From assembly GCA_900543145.1 (NCBI GenBank), contig UQPZ01000007.1:61549-125548 (forward strand): a DNA stretch of 64,000 nucleotides. Direction: 5' to 3'. This document shows, one piece after another, positions 8,327 to 17,355 of this stretch. The position numbers were made by a program, and so were the translations under genes. The stretch comes from an uncultured Ruminococcus sp. (GTDB lineage Bacteria; Bacillota; Clostridia; Oscillospirales; Ruminococcaceae). Below the pieces are notes generated by a model. The model did not search any database and was not told the DNA's origin. It worked only from the letters and a program-made list of their open reading frames with translations. Position 1 is the first letter of the stretch, and each line of letters starts with the position of its first letter.

Positions 8327-9394
8327 ATGAAGAAAATAACACCGGTACAAATGGTATCAATTTTAATTTGCTGTCTGTTTGCACGGCTTATGACATATAT
8401 CCCGTCGGAGGAAGACAACGCCGTTCTGCTTTTATGCTCCAAGCTTATATCAATTGCCGTTCAGTGCGTAATAATTATACCTCTAATCAGACTATATAAC
8501 AAGACCGGCGGCAGGGGAATTATTGAAACTGCCTTTGCAAAGAACCGTTTTACAGGCTGTACGGCTGCAATTCTATATCTTTTGTTCTGTCTGTTTATAC
8601 TGTTCCTGACTATAGGAAACTTTACCTACTTTCTTCAGTACAGCTTTTCGTCATCTTATTCTGCATGGACTGTAGTAACGGTATTTTCACTGGCTGCAAT
8701 CTATGTCGCTTCAATGGGTATTTCCTCCGGTGCACGGACTGCGGTCGTCGTTGCGTTTATAACGATCCTCGGTACTTCACTGGTTCTTACGGGATTTAAG
8801 GGAGTTGTAGATTTCCGCGCTCTTAATATTGCAGCCGAAAACCGCGGGAAAACGCTTCTTACCGGATTACGGGATACCTTTTCACGCTCAGAGGAGCTTG
8901 TAATATTCGCCGTTCTGCTGCCGCAAATGAAGTCAAAACCGGGGAAGACAGCTTATTCATATATTGCGGCTAAGGCTCTTTTATCGTCAGCAATTGTGAT
9001 CTCGATAGCCGTGATCCTCGGAGAATATGCAATTGATACAACGCTTCCCTTCTTCTCGTTATCCTCATATTCAAAAACAGAAATAATAGAACGCTTCGAC
9101 GCATTTTTCCTTATGTTCTGGACATTATGCGCTTTAATAAGAACCTCTGTTTTAATATTCTGCATTACCGACTGTATGAAATACCTGTTTCCGAAAACAC
9201 ATAAAAGAATATGGATGTTTTCGTCAGTTATCCTTTGCTCAGCGGCGGACGTAGTATTGATCACGCTTGATAAATGGAACGTTATAAAATTTGAAAGGTT
9301 CGGATATATTCCTATAATTATTCTGACAGCAGCAGTTCCGCTTATAGTAATGCTCCTCAAAACCAGGTATACTAAAACAGGAGGTGCAAAATGA
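8327..9394 (+). CDS. Spore germinant receptor B subunit (GerB/GerAB permease-like)
   Basis: 355 residues with about ten membrane segments, belonging to the endospore germination permease family within the amino-acid/polyamine transporter fold. The start MKKITPVQMVSILICCLFARLM resembles the usual GKISxxQ opening of GerAB. It sits 35 nt after the A subunit and overlaps the C-subunit start by 4 nt (ATGA type), so translation is probably coupled. The B subunit is thought to bind the germinant in the spore inner membrane. Confidence 0.88.
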   Translation: MKKITPVQMVSILICCLFARLMTYIPSEEDNAVLLLCSKLISIAVQCVIIIPLIRLYNKTGGRGIIETAFAKNRFTGCTAAILYLLFCLFILFLTIGNFTYFLQYSFSSSYSAWTVVTVFSLAAIYVASMGISSGARTAVVVAFITILGTSLVLTGFKGVVDFRALNIAAENRGKTLLTGLRDTFSRSEELVIFAVLLPQMKSKPGKTAYSYIAAKALLSSAIVISIAVILGEYAIDTTLPFFSLSSYSKTEIIERFDAFFLMFWTLCALIRTSVLIFCITDCMKYLFPKTHKRIWMFSSVILCSAADVVLITLDKWNVIKFERFGYIPIIILTAAVPLIVMLLKTRYTKTGGAK

Positions 9395-10752
9395 AAAGAA
9401 TGTATTTCTGGATAGTAATACTTGCTCTTGTTCTGGTTTCGGTCAATAACAGAGAATCCGTAGAAATATCGGAACGCTCTCTTATTCACGCTGTTGGAAT
9501 AGACCAAACGGACAAAGGGATAACCGTTACTCTTCAGGTATTCAAATCAAGCGGCGCAGGCTCGGATACCCAGATAGACCCCAGCAAATCAAATACCTTT
9601 GTAATATCGAATACCGCCGCGACCTTCGATGAAGCTATCGGTAAATGCGAAAGCCAGCTCGGAAATTACCTTTTTATAGGTCATAACCAGATAATCGTAC
9701 TGGGCTCAGGCGTAAAGCTGGATGATCCGAATAAGCTGTTAAGCTATTTTATTAAAAACAAAAACAACTATCTCGGTGTTTCAGTAGTAATGGCAGAAAA
9801 TACGGCAAAGGAGATCATGGAAGTAGAGCTTACCTCAGGAGCTATCGCCTCAGAAAACTTTACCGATATTATAAATATGTATTACAATAACGGAGAAACC
9901 GTATTTTCCGATATGCTTCATTTCTTAAACTCAATGAAATCCCAGGATAAATCCGCAGTTATCCCTGTCGTATCCGTAAAGGAGCTGTCAACTCAGTCAG
10001 ATGATTCCGGACAGGAAAGCTCCGAAGGATCCGGCGGGTCTGAACAGGAAAGCGGTTCGTCAGAGGAAAACAGCTCCGGAACAGAATCATCTGAAAATGA
10101 AAGCTCTTCTCAGGACAGCAGTTCCTCAGAAAGCCAGAACTCCTCAGAGAGCCAAGACTCTTCGGAAAGCGGAAGCAAAGCGGAAGAAAGCTCTGAATCC
10201 TCACAGCAGGGGGGGCAGAGCGGCGGAAGTAAGGAAAGCGGCGAAGAAGGCTCTCAATCCGCTGAGAAACTTATAACAATTGAAAAAGCCGCCGTTATTT
10301 CCGGAGGAAAAGTAAAAGGATATATTTCCGGCGACGAAATAAAAGGAGTAAACTGGATCACCGACCATATGCATGAAACTGTGATCAATACCGAGATAGA
10401 CGGAAAGTCTGTAGGAGTTACCGTAAAAAAGAGAAGCTCTGAAACAAAGCTTGAAAAAAAAGATAATAAGCTTGTTTACAAAATTGATATTAAAGCAATA
10501 ATTCTGACCGATACCAATATCCTCGCCGAGCTTGATGAAAACGAGCTTGAGAAAAAGGTTGAAGAAAAGATACGCTCCGACTGCGAAGCCGCAATTGAAA
10601 AGGCTTATTTTGAATACAACGCAGACTGCCTGAACGTAACTCAATTGGTCAAATTTTATTATCCTCAGATATATCTTGATTATATGGATGATTTTAATAC
10701 CCTGAAGCAGAATATTGAATTTGTAACAAAAGCAAAATGCTATGTAAAATAA
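9391..10752 (+). CDS. Spore germinant receptor C subunit (Ger(x)C), lipobox cysteine absent
   Basis: 453 residues, longer than the usual 370-400. The N terminus is hydrophobic and leads into RESVEISERSLIHAVGIDQ, matching the canonical WDRREIE-xxxxV-GID region just after the lipid-modified cysteine. Here LVSVNNRE stands where a lipobox and Cys-Trp-Asp would be, so the protein has no cysteine to lipidate and is probably held by its uncleaved N-terminal helix. Residues about 195-290 are an insert made almost only of Ser, Glu, Gln and Gly. The C-terminal domain (about 295-453) resumes the GerC fold. The start has AGGAGGT 7 nt upstream. The frame is intact, so this is a divergent, not broken, C subunit. 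Confidence 0.85.
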   Translation: MKRMYFWIVILALVLVSVNNRESVEISERSLIHAVGIDQTDKGITVTLQVFKSSGAGSDTQIDPSKSNTFVISNTAATFDEAIGKCESQLGNYLFIGHNQIIVLGSGVKLDDPNKLLSYFIKNKNNYLGVSVVMAENTAKEIMEVELTSGAIASENFTDIINMYYNNGETVFSDMLHFLNSMKSQDKSAVIPVVSVKELSTQSDDSGQESSEGSGGSEQESGSSEENSSGTESSENESSSQDSSSSESQNSSESQDSSESGSKAEESSESSQQGGQSGGSKESGEEGSQSAEKLITIEKAAVISGGKVKGYISGDEIKGVNWITDHMHETVINTEIDGKSVGVTVKKRSSETKLEKKDNKLVYKIDIKAIILTDTNILAELDENELEKKVEEKIRSDCEAAIEKAYFEYNADCLNVTQLVKFYYPQIYLDYMDDFNTLKQNIEFVTKAKCYVK

Positions 10753-10757
10753 AATCA

Positions 10758-10815
10758 AACGGGCAGCACAGCTTATCCCTGCTGATCATGCAGGAGAAAA
10801 CTGCGTCTGCCCGTT
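10758..10815. terminator. Bidirectional hairpin between gerC and the clp-like gene
   Basis: A 9-bp stem AACGGGCAG (10758-10766) with CTGCCCGTT (10807-10815) encloses a second hairpin (CCTGC/GCAGG). The genes on both sides converge on it. The tail is T-rich rather than a pure T run on either strand. Confidence 0.6.
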
Positions 10816-10849
10816 AAATATTATTTACGAAATGATAACGGAAGTCCTG

Positions 10850-13138
10850 TTAAACCGCTTCAACCGTCAGCTTTCCGTCCTTTGCTGTAATTCCGAGAGC
10901 GCTTACCGCTCCCTCTCCCTTGTCTATAAGAACCTCTGCGACCTTATCCTCTATTTCGTCCCTGATAACATGACGTATATCTCTCGCTCCCAGCTTCTTG
11001 CCGTAAGCCTTATGAGCTATAAGCTTCAAAGCCTCCTTATCATAAGCAAGCCTGATATTTTTCTCACCGAGCGGCTCCTTCATTTCGTCAAGCATAAGAG
11101 CGGCGATTTCCGCATAATTTTCCTCTGTCAGCGGATTAAATACTACTATCTCGTCAACTCTGCCCAGAAATTCAGGACGCAGAAATTCCCTCAGAGCCTT
11201 CATTGCCTTTTCCTGAGATACCTCGGCGTCGGTCTTGTTAAAGCCTACTCCCGTATCCTTATCTGTAGAACCGGCATTCGACGTCATAACTATTACGGTA
11301 TTTTCAAAGGAAACCGAACGCCCCTGAGAATCCCTTATCTTTCCCTCGTCAAGGATCTGGAGCATTATATTCATTACGTCGGGGTGTGCCTTTTCGATCT
11401 CGTCAAAAAGCACGACCGAATAAGGACGCCGCCTTACCTTTTCCGTAAGCTGTCCCGCTTCGTCAAAGCCTACATACCCCGGAGGAGAGCCTATAAGCTT
11501 TGAAACCGAATGCTTCTCCATAAATTCCGACATATCAACCCGTATAAGCGGTTCGGTAGCGTCAAAAAGCTCTTCTCCGAGAGCCTTAACAAGCTCGGTC
11601 TTTCCTACTCCCGTAGGACCGACAAATATAAACGATGCAGGTCTGCGGCGCTTTGTAAGCTGAACCCTTGTACGCTTTATCGCCTTAGCTACCTTGTCTA
11701 CCGCCTGCTCTTGACCTATTACCCGCGCAGACAGAGCCTTTTTAAGACTGCGTATCTTTTCGTATTCCGTTTCAACTATTTTGTTTGCGGGAATTCCGGT
11801 CCAAAGCTCGATGACCTTTGAAATATCCTCATCGCTGACCTGAATATTCTTAATTATATCCTCGACCTCTTTAAGCCTGTTCTGTATTCTCAGTATTTCA
11901 GCTTTTTCAGTTGCTATTATCTCATAGTCCGGATTCTCCGTAGCCTCGTGATCGGAAACCAGCTTTTCGTGAGTATGAAGCTCCTCGTTAAGACGGTCAA
12001 ACTCCTCCAGCTCAGGACTTCTTATGCTTGCGACCGCACAAGCCTCGTCCAGCAGGTCGATAGCCTTGTCCGGCAGGAATCTGTCGTTGATATATCTTTC
12101 AGAAAGCACCGCGCATTTTCTAAGCATTTCATCTGAGATCTTTACTCTGTGGTGCTTTTCATAGTATTTTGCGATACCTTCAAGAACCTTGACCGTATCC
12201 TCTACGGTAGGCTCTGAAACGGTAACCGGCTGAAAACGTCTTTCAAGAGCGGAATCCTTTTCAATATACTTTCTGTATTCCTTGAAGGTAGTCGCTCCGA
12301 TTACCTGGACCTCGCCTCTGGAAAGCGCAGGTTTAAGTATATTAGCGGCGTTCATTGTGCCCTCGCTGTCGCCTGTTCCGACTAAGTTATGAACCTCGTC
12401 AATAAAAAGGATAACGTTGCCCTCGTTCCTGACCTCCTCTACAAGACCCTTGCAGCGGCTTTCAAACTGCCCTCTGAACTGAGTTCCCGCAACCAGAGCC
12501 GTTAGGTCAAGCAGATAAAGCTCCTTATCCTTGATATGAAACGGAACATCGCCGCTTACTATCTTCTGAGCTATACCCTCAGCAACAGCAGTTTTTCCGA
12601 CGCCCGGCTCCCCGATAAGACAAGGATTGTTTTTCTGTCTGCGTGAAAGAATGTGAATAACTCTCGATATCTCCTTATCCCTGCCGACTATATTGTCAAG
12701 CTTTCCCTCTCTTGCTCTTTCGGTAAGATTGGTGCAGTAATTAGTAAGAAATTTAAGCTTTTTCTTTTTATCCCCTTTTGCGTCCGAATTCTTCGGCGCA
12801 GCGCCGCGGTTCTTTATGGGTTCTGCCGAAATGCCGTTATCCTGCGGCTCGCCCGGAGCTCCTCCGAAAAGACTGCTCAGAAAGCTGGGCATAGTGCCGC
12901 TTCCGCCTAGCTCAAAGTCGTTTCCGTCCGTAAGCTCCATAAGCTGCTCCGACATTGCCTGGATCTCATCCTCGCTTATGCCCATTGATTTTATATAATC
13001 GTCAACCTGCGAAATTCCCAGTTCCTTTGCACATACAAGACAAAGCCCCTCGTTATGCTTCTGATTGGGATCGCCGGCGTTCATCTGAGAGATAAATACA
13101 ACGGCGGGTCTTTTTTTGCAGCGTGAACACATTAACAT
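10850..13138 (-). CDS. ClpE-like AAA+ unfoldase with N-terminal zinc finger
   Basis: 762 residues. Instead of the usual Clp N domain, the protein starts with a four-cysteine zinc finger (C4, C7, C33, C36) and a poorly conserved linker to residue 130. AAA module 1 has Walker A GEPGVGKT (176-183) and Walker B VILFIDEVHN; a coiled linker follows; AAA module 2 has GPTGVGKTE and SVVLFDEIEKAHPDV. This arrangement is that of ClpE, the stress-induced partner of ClpP that unfolds damaged proteins. It is the last gene of the long block that begins with the ECF genes. No CIRCE or CtsR box was recognised, since the upstream gap is only 44 nt. ClpC-type with a zinc finger is an alternative name. Confidence 0.88.
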   Translation of the reverse strand: MLMCSRCKKRPAVVFISQMNAGDPNQKHNEGLCLVCAKELGISQVDDYIKSMGISEDEIQAMSEQLMELTDGNDFELGGSGTMPSFLSSLFGGAPGEPQDNGISAEPIKNRGAAPKNSDAKGDKKKKLKFLTNYCTNLTERAREGKLDNIVGRDKEISRVIHILSRRQKNNPCLIGEPGVGKTAVAEGIAQKIVSGDVPFHIKDKELYLLDLTALVAGTQFRGQFESRCKGLVEEVRNEGNVILFIDEVHNLVGTGDSEGTMNAANILKPALSRGEVQVIGATTFKEYRKYIEKDSALERRFQPVTVSEPTVEDTVKVLEGIAKYYEKHHRVKISDEMLRKCAVLSERYINDRFLPDKAIDLLDEACAVASIRSPELEEFDRLNEELHTHEKLVSDHEATENPDYEIIATEKAEILRIQNRLKEVEDIIKNIQVSDEDISKVIELWTGIPANKIVETEYEKIRSLKKALSARVIGQEQAVDKVAKAIKRTRVQLTKRRRPASFIFVGPTGVGKTELVKALGEELFDATEPLIRVDMSEFMEKHSVSKLIGSPPGYVGFDEAGQLTEKVRRRPYSVVLFDEIEKAHPDVMNIMLQILDEGKIRDSQGRSVSFENTVIVMTSNAGSTDKDTGVGFNKTDAEVSQEKAMKALREFLRPEFLGRVDEIVVFNPLTEENYAEIAALMLDEMKEPLGEKNIRLAYDKEALKLIAHKAYGKKLGARDIRHVIRDEIEDKVAEVLIDKGEGAVSALGITAKDGKLTVEAV

Positions 13139-13182
13139 AATTCATCTGTTCCTTTCCCCGACCTTAAAGGTCTTTCTGATTT

Positions 13183-14049
13183 TTATTTATAGAAGATATA
13201 GAATATATATCTGAAAATATACGTTTTGTTTATTAACTCAGTATTAAGCGGAAAAATATCGGGATTATCTCCGCCTGCACTTACTACGGCGGAGCAGATA
13301 AATCCTATAAGCAGAAGATAAAGCGTTCCCTTAGCCATTCCGGCCAGAAGACCGAAAAACCTGTTTATACCGTTTGCTACCGGTATCCTGTCAAATACTC
13401 CGGCGATTGCAAATATAATAGCAAGCACCGATTCTGCGGCTATCAGGATAATTATAAAAAGAATATACTTAACGACCGAAGTGCCAAGAGGAGCAGCAGT
13501 GCCTGTAAGATATTCTGCGCCCACAGTTTTATCCTCGTCTGCCAAGGCTCTTACCGTATCATAGACAAAGCCTTTTGAAAGATCTTCGTCCGTTTCTTCA
13601 ATACCAAGTTCAGCGCAGACCTCCGACACAAATCCGCCCTCAAAAAATTCATTCATTTTATTCTCGATCTGCTCAGCCTGAGCGCTGTCAAGTCCGCTTT
13701 CCTCCGCCGCCTTTGCAACTGCCTGAGGAATGCTTCCGCTGTCGGTAAGCGCCTCCCTAAGCTGCTCATCGGAGATCTCCGCCTCACAGCCGTTTTGCTT
13801 CAGAAAATCCCTTACCGAATCCTCAATACTGAAATCCTCCAGCTTTTCGCTTATTGCAGCTTCTATTTTCGGAGCGGCAAATCTTTCGTAAACCGGTCCT
13901 GACAGCAGCTCCGCCGCTATCAAAGCGATTATTACGCATACTATCGTACCAAGCATTTTCAGAGCGTATCTTATAAATCCCCTGCAATAGCCTATTACCG
14001 CCGAAAGAGTAAATATCAGAATAACCGCAGTATCAAGCGCAAAAGCCAT
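13183..14049 (-). CDS. CvpA-family membrane protein
   Basis: 288 residues. The opening (LDTAVILIFTLSAVIGYCRGFIRYALKMLG) is the CvpA signature of one helix followed by a GYCRGF turn. There are four membrane segments: two near the N terminus and two at about 190-265. Between them lies a 120-residue acidic region that is absent from short CvpA proteins, as in other clostridial members. Family members have been linked to colicin V export and envelope stress, but the biochemical role is unknown. AAAGGA ribosome site; 25 nt after the DUF5711 gene. Confidence 0.75.
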   Translation of the reverse strand: MAFALDTAVILIFTLSAVIGYCRGFIRYALKMLGTIVCVIIALIAAELLSGPVYERFAAPKIEAAISEKLEDFSIEDSVRDFLKQNGCEAEISDEQLREALTDSGSIPQAVAKAAEESGLDSAQAEQIENKMNEFFEGGFVSEVCAELGIEETDEDLSKGFVYDTVRALADEDKTVGAEYLTGTAAPLGTSVVKYILFIIILIAAESVLAIIFAIAGVFDRIPVANGINRFFGLLAGMAKGTLYLLLIGFICSAVVSAGGDNPDIFPLNTELINKTYIFRYIFYIFYK

Positions 14050-14074
14050 AAGTTCAGTCCTTTCCGGAATAGTA

Positions 14075-15418
14075 TCATGATTTAAACAGTATCTTGTTTA
14101 CTTCCCTATAGCCCATAAAATAAACGGCGTCATTAAAATAGACAAAATCGGTATAGTCCGGAGAAACGGAAGCGGTAGCCAGCAGATTCCCTTTTTTATC
14201 AAAAGCTTCAACAGAATCAGAGCCGAGTATATACGCTGTTCCGTCCTCACAGCGGACTCTTTTTGGACTGCCGCTCTGCGATTCTATAAGCGAAGGCTGA
14301 GCGTTATCCGAATCGCAGTCAAAAACCGCAAGGCGGGAAGAGTTTCGGGCTGTACCCCTTACCGCTGCCGCCGCACATTCCTCACTTAAGGAATATGATA
14401 CCATATCCGAGGTATATTCGTAGCTGTCGATTATTTTTCCCTTTTTGTCAAGAAGATAAAACTTTTTATCTCCAACCGCCCATATCCTTCCTCCGTCGTT
14501 TTCACAGGCGCTGAACACAAGCGAATCCAGCTTTTCGCTTTTCATAAGTTCGTCGGTCTTGTCAAATTCAACATAATGTATCTGAGAAACTATCTCTCCG
14601 TCCTCAGAGGTGAACGCGCTTACATAACAGCCTGCTCCGTCAGATGCAAAGCTTACGTCCATGATCCTCTGACCGCTGCTCCAGCGGTATATTTCGGTTC
14701 CGTTTGAATCAAAAACCGTCATACAGGCGGCGTATTTTTCAGTCTGTGTGATAACTGCGGCGTTTCCGTTTTCAGCAAGCGCTGCGTAAATTATCTGATC
14801 ATCTATAGTTTTCTCATATACCTCTCCGCTTTTATTGTAAAGCCTGAAGGTATATCCGCCGTTATCAAACGAAAGCAGACGCTTTCCGGCAGTTTTTATC
14901 ATCGGATTGGCAAAGTTATGGTTTGCCGTATCACGAAGCTTTCCGTTTTCGTCATAAAAATAAATACGGCTCTCATCAGCTATTATAATATTGTTGTCCA
15001 TTCTGTCAATAATATTTACCGAGCCGCCGCTAAGTCCGATAGGAAAATTTCCCGACTGAGTTACACCGTCGTTTACAATAGTATCGTGCGGTTTTTCCAT
15101 TATCCCTTCAAGCTTTGGTATCCAAAGCTCTCTCGTAATATAAACGGCAAGACCCAGGAGAACTATTATAAGAATAATAATACCCTTTTTAAGTCTTCTG
15201 CGGCGTTTTTCCTTTTTTCTTGCCGCCCGAAGATCCTCCATATCAATAGTCTTTTCATTCTGAAGCTCACGCTTTTTCCCTTTTTTCTTTTTGTCAGACT
15301 CGTTAAGACTTACCTTTATAGGCTTTTCAGCCGCTTCGTCAGCCTTTTCGCCCGACCGCAGAGCTTCAGTTTCGCTTATACTGAATTTCATAGTCTTTTC
15401 GTTTTCATCTTTTTTCAC
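14075..15418 (-). CDS. DUF5711-like membrane-anchored beta-propeller protein
   Basis: 447 residues, start probably GTG at 15418. A cytosolic, highly charged N terminus (to about residue 83) is followed by one membrane segment (IIILIIVLLGLAVYI). The outside part is made of repeated beta-strand blocks with phrases such as DNNIIIADESRIYFYDENGKL, YTFRLYNKSGEVYEK and KKFYLLDKKGKIIDSYEY, like a WD40/PQQ-type propeller. This architecture corresponds to DUF5711, common in Ruminococcaceae, of unknown role. It sits 2 nt after truA and before cvpA, so it is translated from the same operon. Confidence 0.65.
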   Translation of the reverse strand: MKKDENEKTMKFSISETEALRSGEKADEAAEKPIKVSLNESDKKKKGKKRELQNEKTIDMEDLRAARKKEKRRRRLKKGIIILIIVLLGLAVYITRELWIPKLEGIMEKPHDTIVNDGVTQSGNFPIGLSGGSVNIIDRMDNNIIIADESRIYFYDENGKLRDTANHNFANPMIKTAGKRLLSFDNGGYTFRLYNKSGEVYEKTIDDQIIYAALAENGNAAVITQTEKYAACMTVFDSNGTEIYRWSSGQRIMDVSFASDGAGCYVSAFTSEDGEIVSQIHYVEFDKTDELMKSEKLDSLVFSACENDGGRIWAVGDKKFYLLDKKGKIIDSYEYTSDMVSYSLSEECAAAAVRGTARNSSRLAVFDCDSDNAQPSLIESQSGSPKRVRCEDGTAYILGSDSVEAFDKKGNLLATASVSPDYTDFVYFNDAVYFMGYREVNKILFKS

Positions 15419-15420
15419 TT

Positions 15421-16179
15421 TTAGTCAAATCCTTCTTCATCATAAAAAACCTTGTTGAGATACAGTCCCTGAGGAGGCACCGTTATCCCTGCTTTTGTTC
15501 TGTCCCTTGATCTGATTATTTCTTCAATAGCGTCCGCTTCTATTTTTCCTTCGTTTATGTACAGAAGCGTACCCACCATTATCCTTACCATATTATATAA
15601 AAATCCGTTTCCTGCAACGGTAAAAACGACCATATCGCCTTCCCGCCTAACCCGAAACCAATATATTTTTCTTACCGTATTTTCCTTTTCGCAGTCGGCG
15701 GAGCAGAACGCCCTGAAATCATGCTCCCCTACAAATGCCTGCGCCGCCTTATCAAGCAGCTTTTCGTCTATAGCTATACGGCTTCTGTAGGCGGTATCCT
15801 TATAAAAGGGATCCTTTATACAGCTGTTATGGACGATGTACTCATATTCCTTTCCTCTGCACATAAAACGTGCATGAAAATCCTCCGGAACTTCTTTGCA
15901 GTTAAGCACAGCAATATCGTCGGGAAGCTTGTCGTTAAGCCCGGCAATTATCCCGCGGCAGTTTATTCCGGACTCTATCGTAAAGCTGAAATAATATTCT
16001 CTTGCGTGAACTCCTGCGTCGGTTCTTGAACAGCCGTTTATCGTTACAGCCTGCCCTGTCAGAGCTTCTATCGCTTCCTCAATTACCTGCTGTACCGCAA
16101 GAGCGTTGCTCTGACGCTGAAAGCCGTGATACGCTGCGCCGTTGTAAGCCGCCCTTACAAGAAAATTCTTCATAGCCAT
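15421..16179 (-). CDS. truA: tRNA pseudouridine(38-40) synthase TruA
   Basis: 252 residues. The catalytic aspartate is D54 in GCSRTDAGVHA, the family signature; the N-terminal AAYNGAAYHGFQRQ and the later FLYNMVRIMVGTLLYI motif are also typical. TruA isomerises uridines 38-40 in the anticodon arm of tRNAs. The gene is downstream of ecfT, the arrangement seen across Firmicutes (ecfA1-ecfA2-ecfT-truA), though here a small gene lies between. A start at the third codon (MKNF) is equally possible; the upstream Shine-Dalgarno is weak, consistent with coupling to the gene ending 3 nt before. Confidence 0.93.
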   Translation of the reverse strand: MAMKNFLVRAAYNGAAYHGFQRQSNALAVQQVIEEAIEALTGQAVTINGCSRTDAGVHAREYYFSFTIESGINCRGIIAGLNDKLPDDIAVLNCKEVPEDFHARFMCRGKEYEYIVHNSCIKDPFYKDTAYRSRIAIDEKLLDKAAQAFVGEHDFRAFCSADCEKENTVRKIYWFRVRREGDMVVFTVAGNGFLYNMVRIMVGTLLYINEGKIEADAIEEIIRSRDRTKAGITVPPQGLYLNKVFYDEEGFD

Positions 16180-16182
16180 TCT

Positions 16183-16464
16183 CTAATCAACAGTTATAGC
16201 TTCTATGGAATCTATACGGACTATTTTTGTTATGTCCTTTTTCCTGCCGTGAACGGTAAGCTTTACCCATTCCTCGTCTGCGTCCAGAACCGTGCATTTT
16301 TCCTCCAGCAGCTCGTCGCTTTCAACAGTACATTCCATGCCTATAAGATCCTTTATTATTTTCGACATACCGTTTCCCCCGTTTATTTTATTTTCAAGCC
16401 TGCGTATTTTTTCAGCAAGACGCTTTATCTTATCGTCCTGCTCAATATCATTTAACCAGCCCAT
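16183..16464 (-). CDS. Small conserved-looking protein between ecfT and truA
   Basis: 93 residues, not assigned to a family I can name. Residues 1-30 are a charged helix (probably a short coiled coil); residues 33-93 look like a small beta barrel (CTVESDELLEEKCTVLDADEEWVKLTVHGRKKD), similar in pattern to Sm-like or PRC-type folds. The start has GGGGTGA before it and is 4 nt after the ecfT stop; the stop is 3 nt before truA. It is therefore part of the operon and almost certainly translated. Confidence 0.7.
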   Translation of the reverse strand: MGWLNDIEQDDKIKRLAEKIRRLENKINGGNGMSKIIKDLIGMECTVESDELLEEKCTVLDADEEWVKLTVHGRKKDITKIVRIDSIEAITVD

Positions 16465-16468
16465 TACG

Positions 16469-17278
16469 TCACCCCTTGACTAATATGTTTATCACAGCGA
16501 CCGCCCCTATAAAAGCCGCCGTTACTGCGATTGCGATATAATCCGCCGCTCCTGTCCTCAGCTGCTTCATTCTGGTCCTGCCCTCTCCGCCGTGATAGCA
16601 GCGGCATTCCATTGCAAGCGCAAGCTCCTCCGCTCTCCTGAATGAAGAAACAAAAAGCGGTATCAGTATCGGAATAAGCGCCCTTGCCCTCTGCAGCAGC
16701 GAACCGCTTTCCATATCAGCTCCCCTTGCTTTCTGAGCTGACATTATTTTGTCCGTTTCCTCGATAAGCGTCGGTATGAACCTTAGAGCTATTGTCATCA
16801 TCATAGCAAGCTCATGAACAGGCACTTTTATTTTCTTAAGAGGAGAAAGCAGCCGCTCGATCGCGTCGGTAAGGTCGATAGGCGAAGTAGTATAGGTAAG
16901 CAGAGATGTCCCTATTATAAGACAGACTATCCTTACTACCATAAATACCGCCGTATGAACGCCCTCCTGAGTAATTTTTATAAACTTGAACTGCCACAGC
17001 ACATCTCCCGTTCTTACAAACAGCAGATTCAGCAGAGCCGTAAAAATTATAATCGGAATTATAGGCTTAAGGCTTTTCAGCATCATTTTCGCCGGGATCC
17101 GAGATACGGCGAAGGTCAGCAGTGTAAAAGCTATACCGGCAAGCAGACCGTAAAAGCTTGACGACATAAAAAGCATTACTATAAACGCCATAGTAAGCAC
17201 CAGCTTTACCCGTGGATCCATTCTGTGAACGGGCGATCTGCCCGGAAAATACTGTCCGATAGTGATATCCTTTAACAA
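16469..17278 (-). CDS. ecfT: ECF transporter transmembrane subunit EcfT
   Basis: 269 residues. EcfT couples the two ATPases (EcfA1/A2) to interchangeable vitamin- or metal-binding S components. The opening LKDITIGQYFPGRSPVHRMDPRVKL is the family signature, there are five to six membrane segments, and the coupling-helix motif appears as QKARGAD, with a second, diverged copy as CRCYHGG. The start is a TTG at 17278-17276: AAGGAGGA lies 7 nt upstream, and the protein then begins exactly where homologues begin. A frame running back to 17326 would start with no ribosome site and a nonhomologous extension. No S component is present in the window. Confidence 0.9.
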   Translation of the reverse strand: MLKDITIGQYFPGRSPVHRMDPRVKLVLTMAFIVMLFMSSSFYGLLAGIAFTLLTFAVSRIPAKMMLKSLKPIIPIIIFTALLNLLFVRTGDVLWQFKFIKITQEGVHTAVFMVVRIVCLIIGTSLLTYTTSPIDLTDAIERLLSPLKKIKVPVHELAMMMTIALRFIPTLIEETDKIMSAQKARGADMESGSLLQRARALIPILIPLFVSSFRRAEELALAMECRCYHGGEGRTRMKQLRTGAADYIAIAVTAAFIGAVAVINILVKG

Positions 17279-17355
17279 AGGTACATCCTCCTTAATTCTG
17301 CGGCATACCATAATACGTTTCAGCAACGTAAGGTATTTAAATTGATTGTATTATT

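Noticed and set aside
10001..10276. Long alternative open frames over the Ser/Glu-rich part of gerC
   Set aside because: They are shadows of a low-complexity coding stretch; gerC is in frame on both sides.
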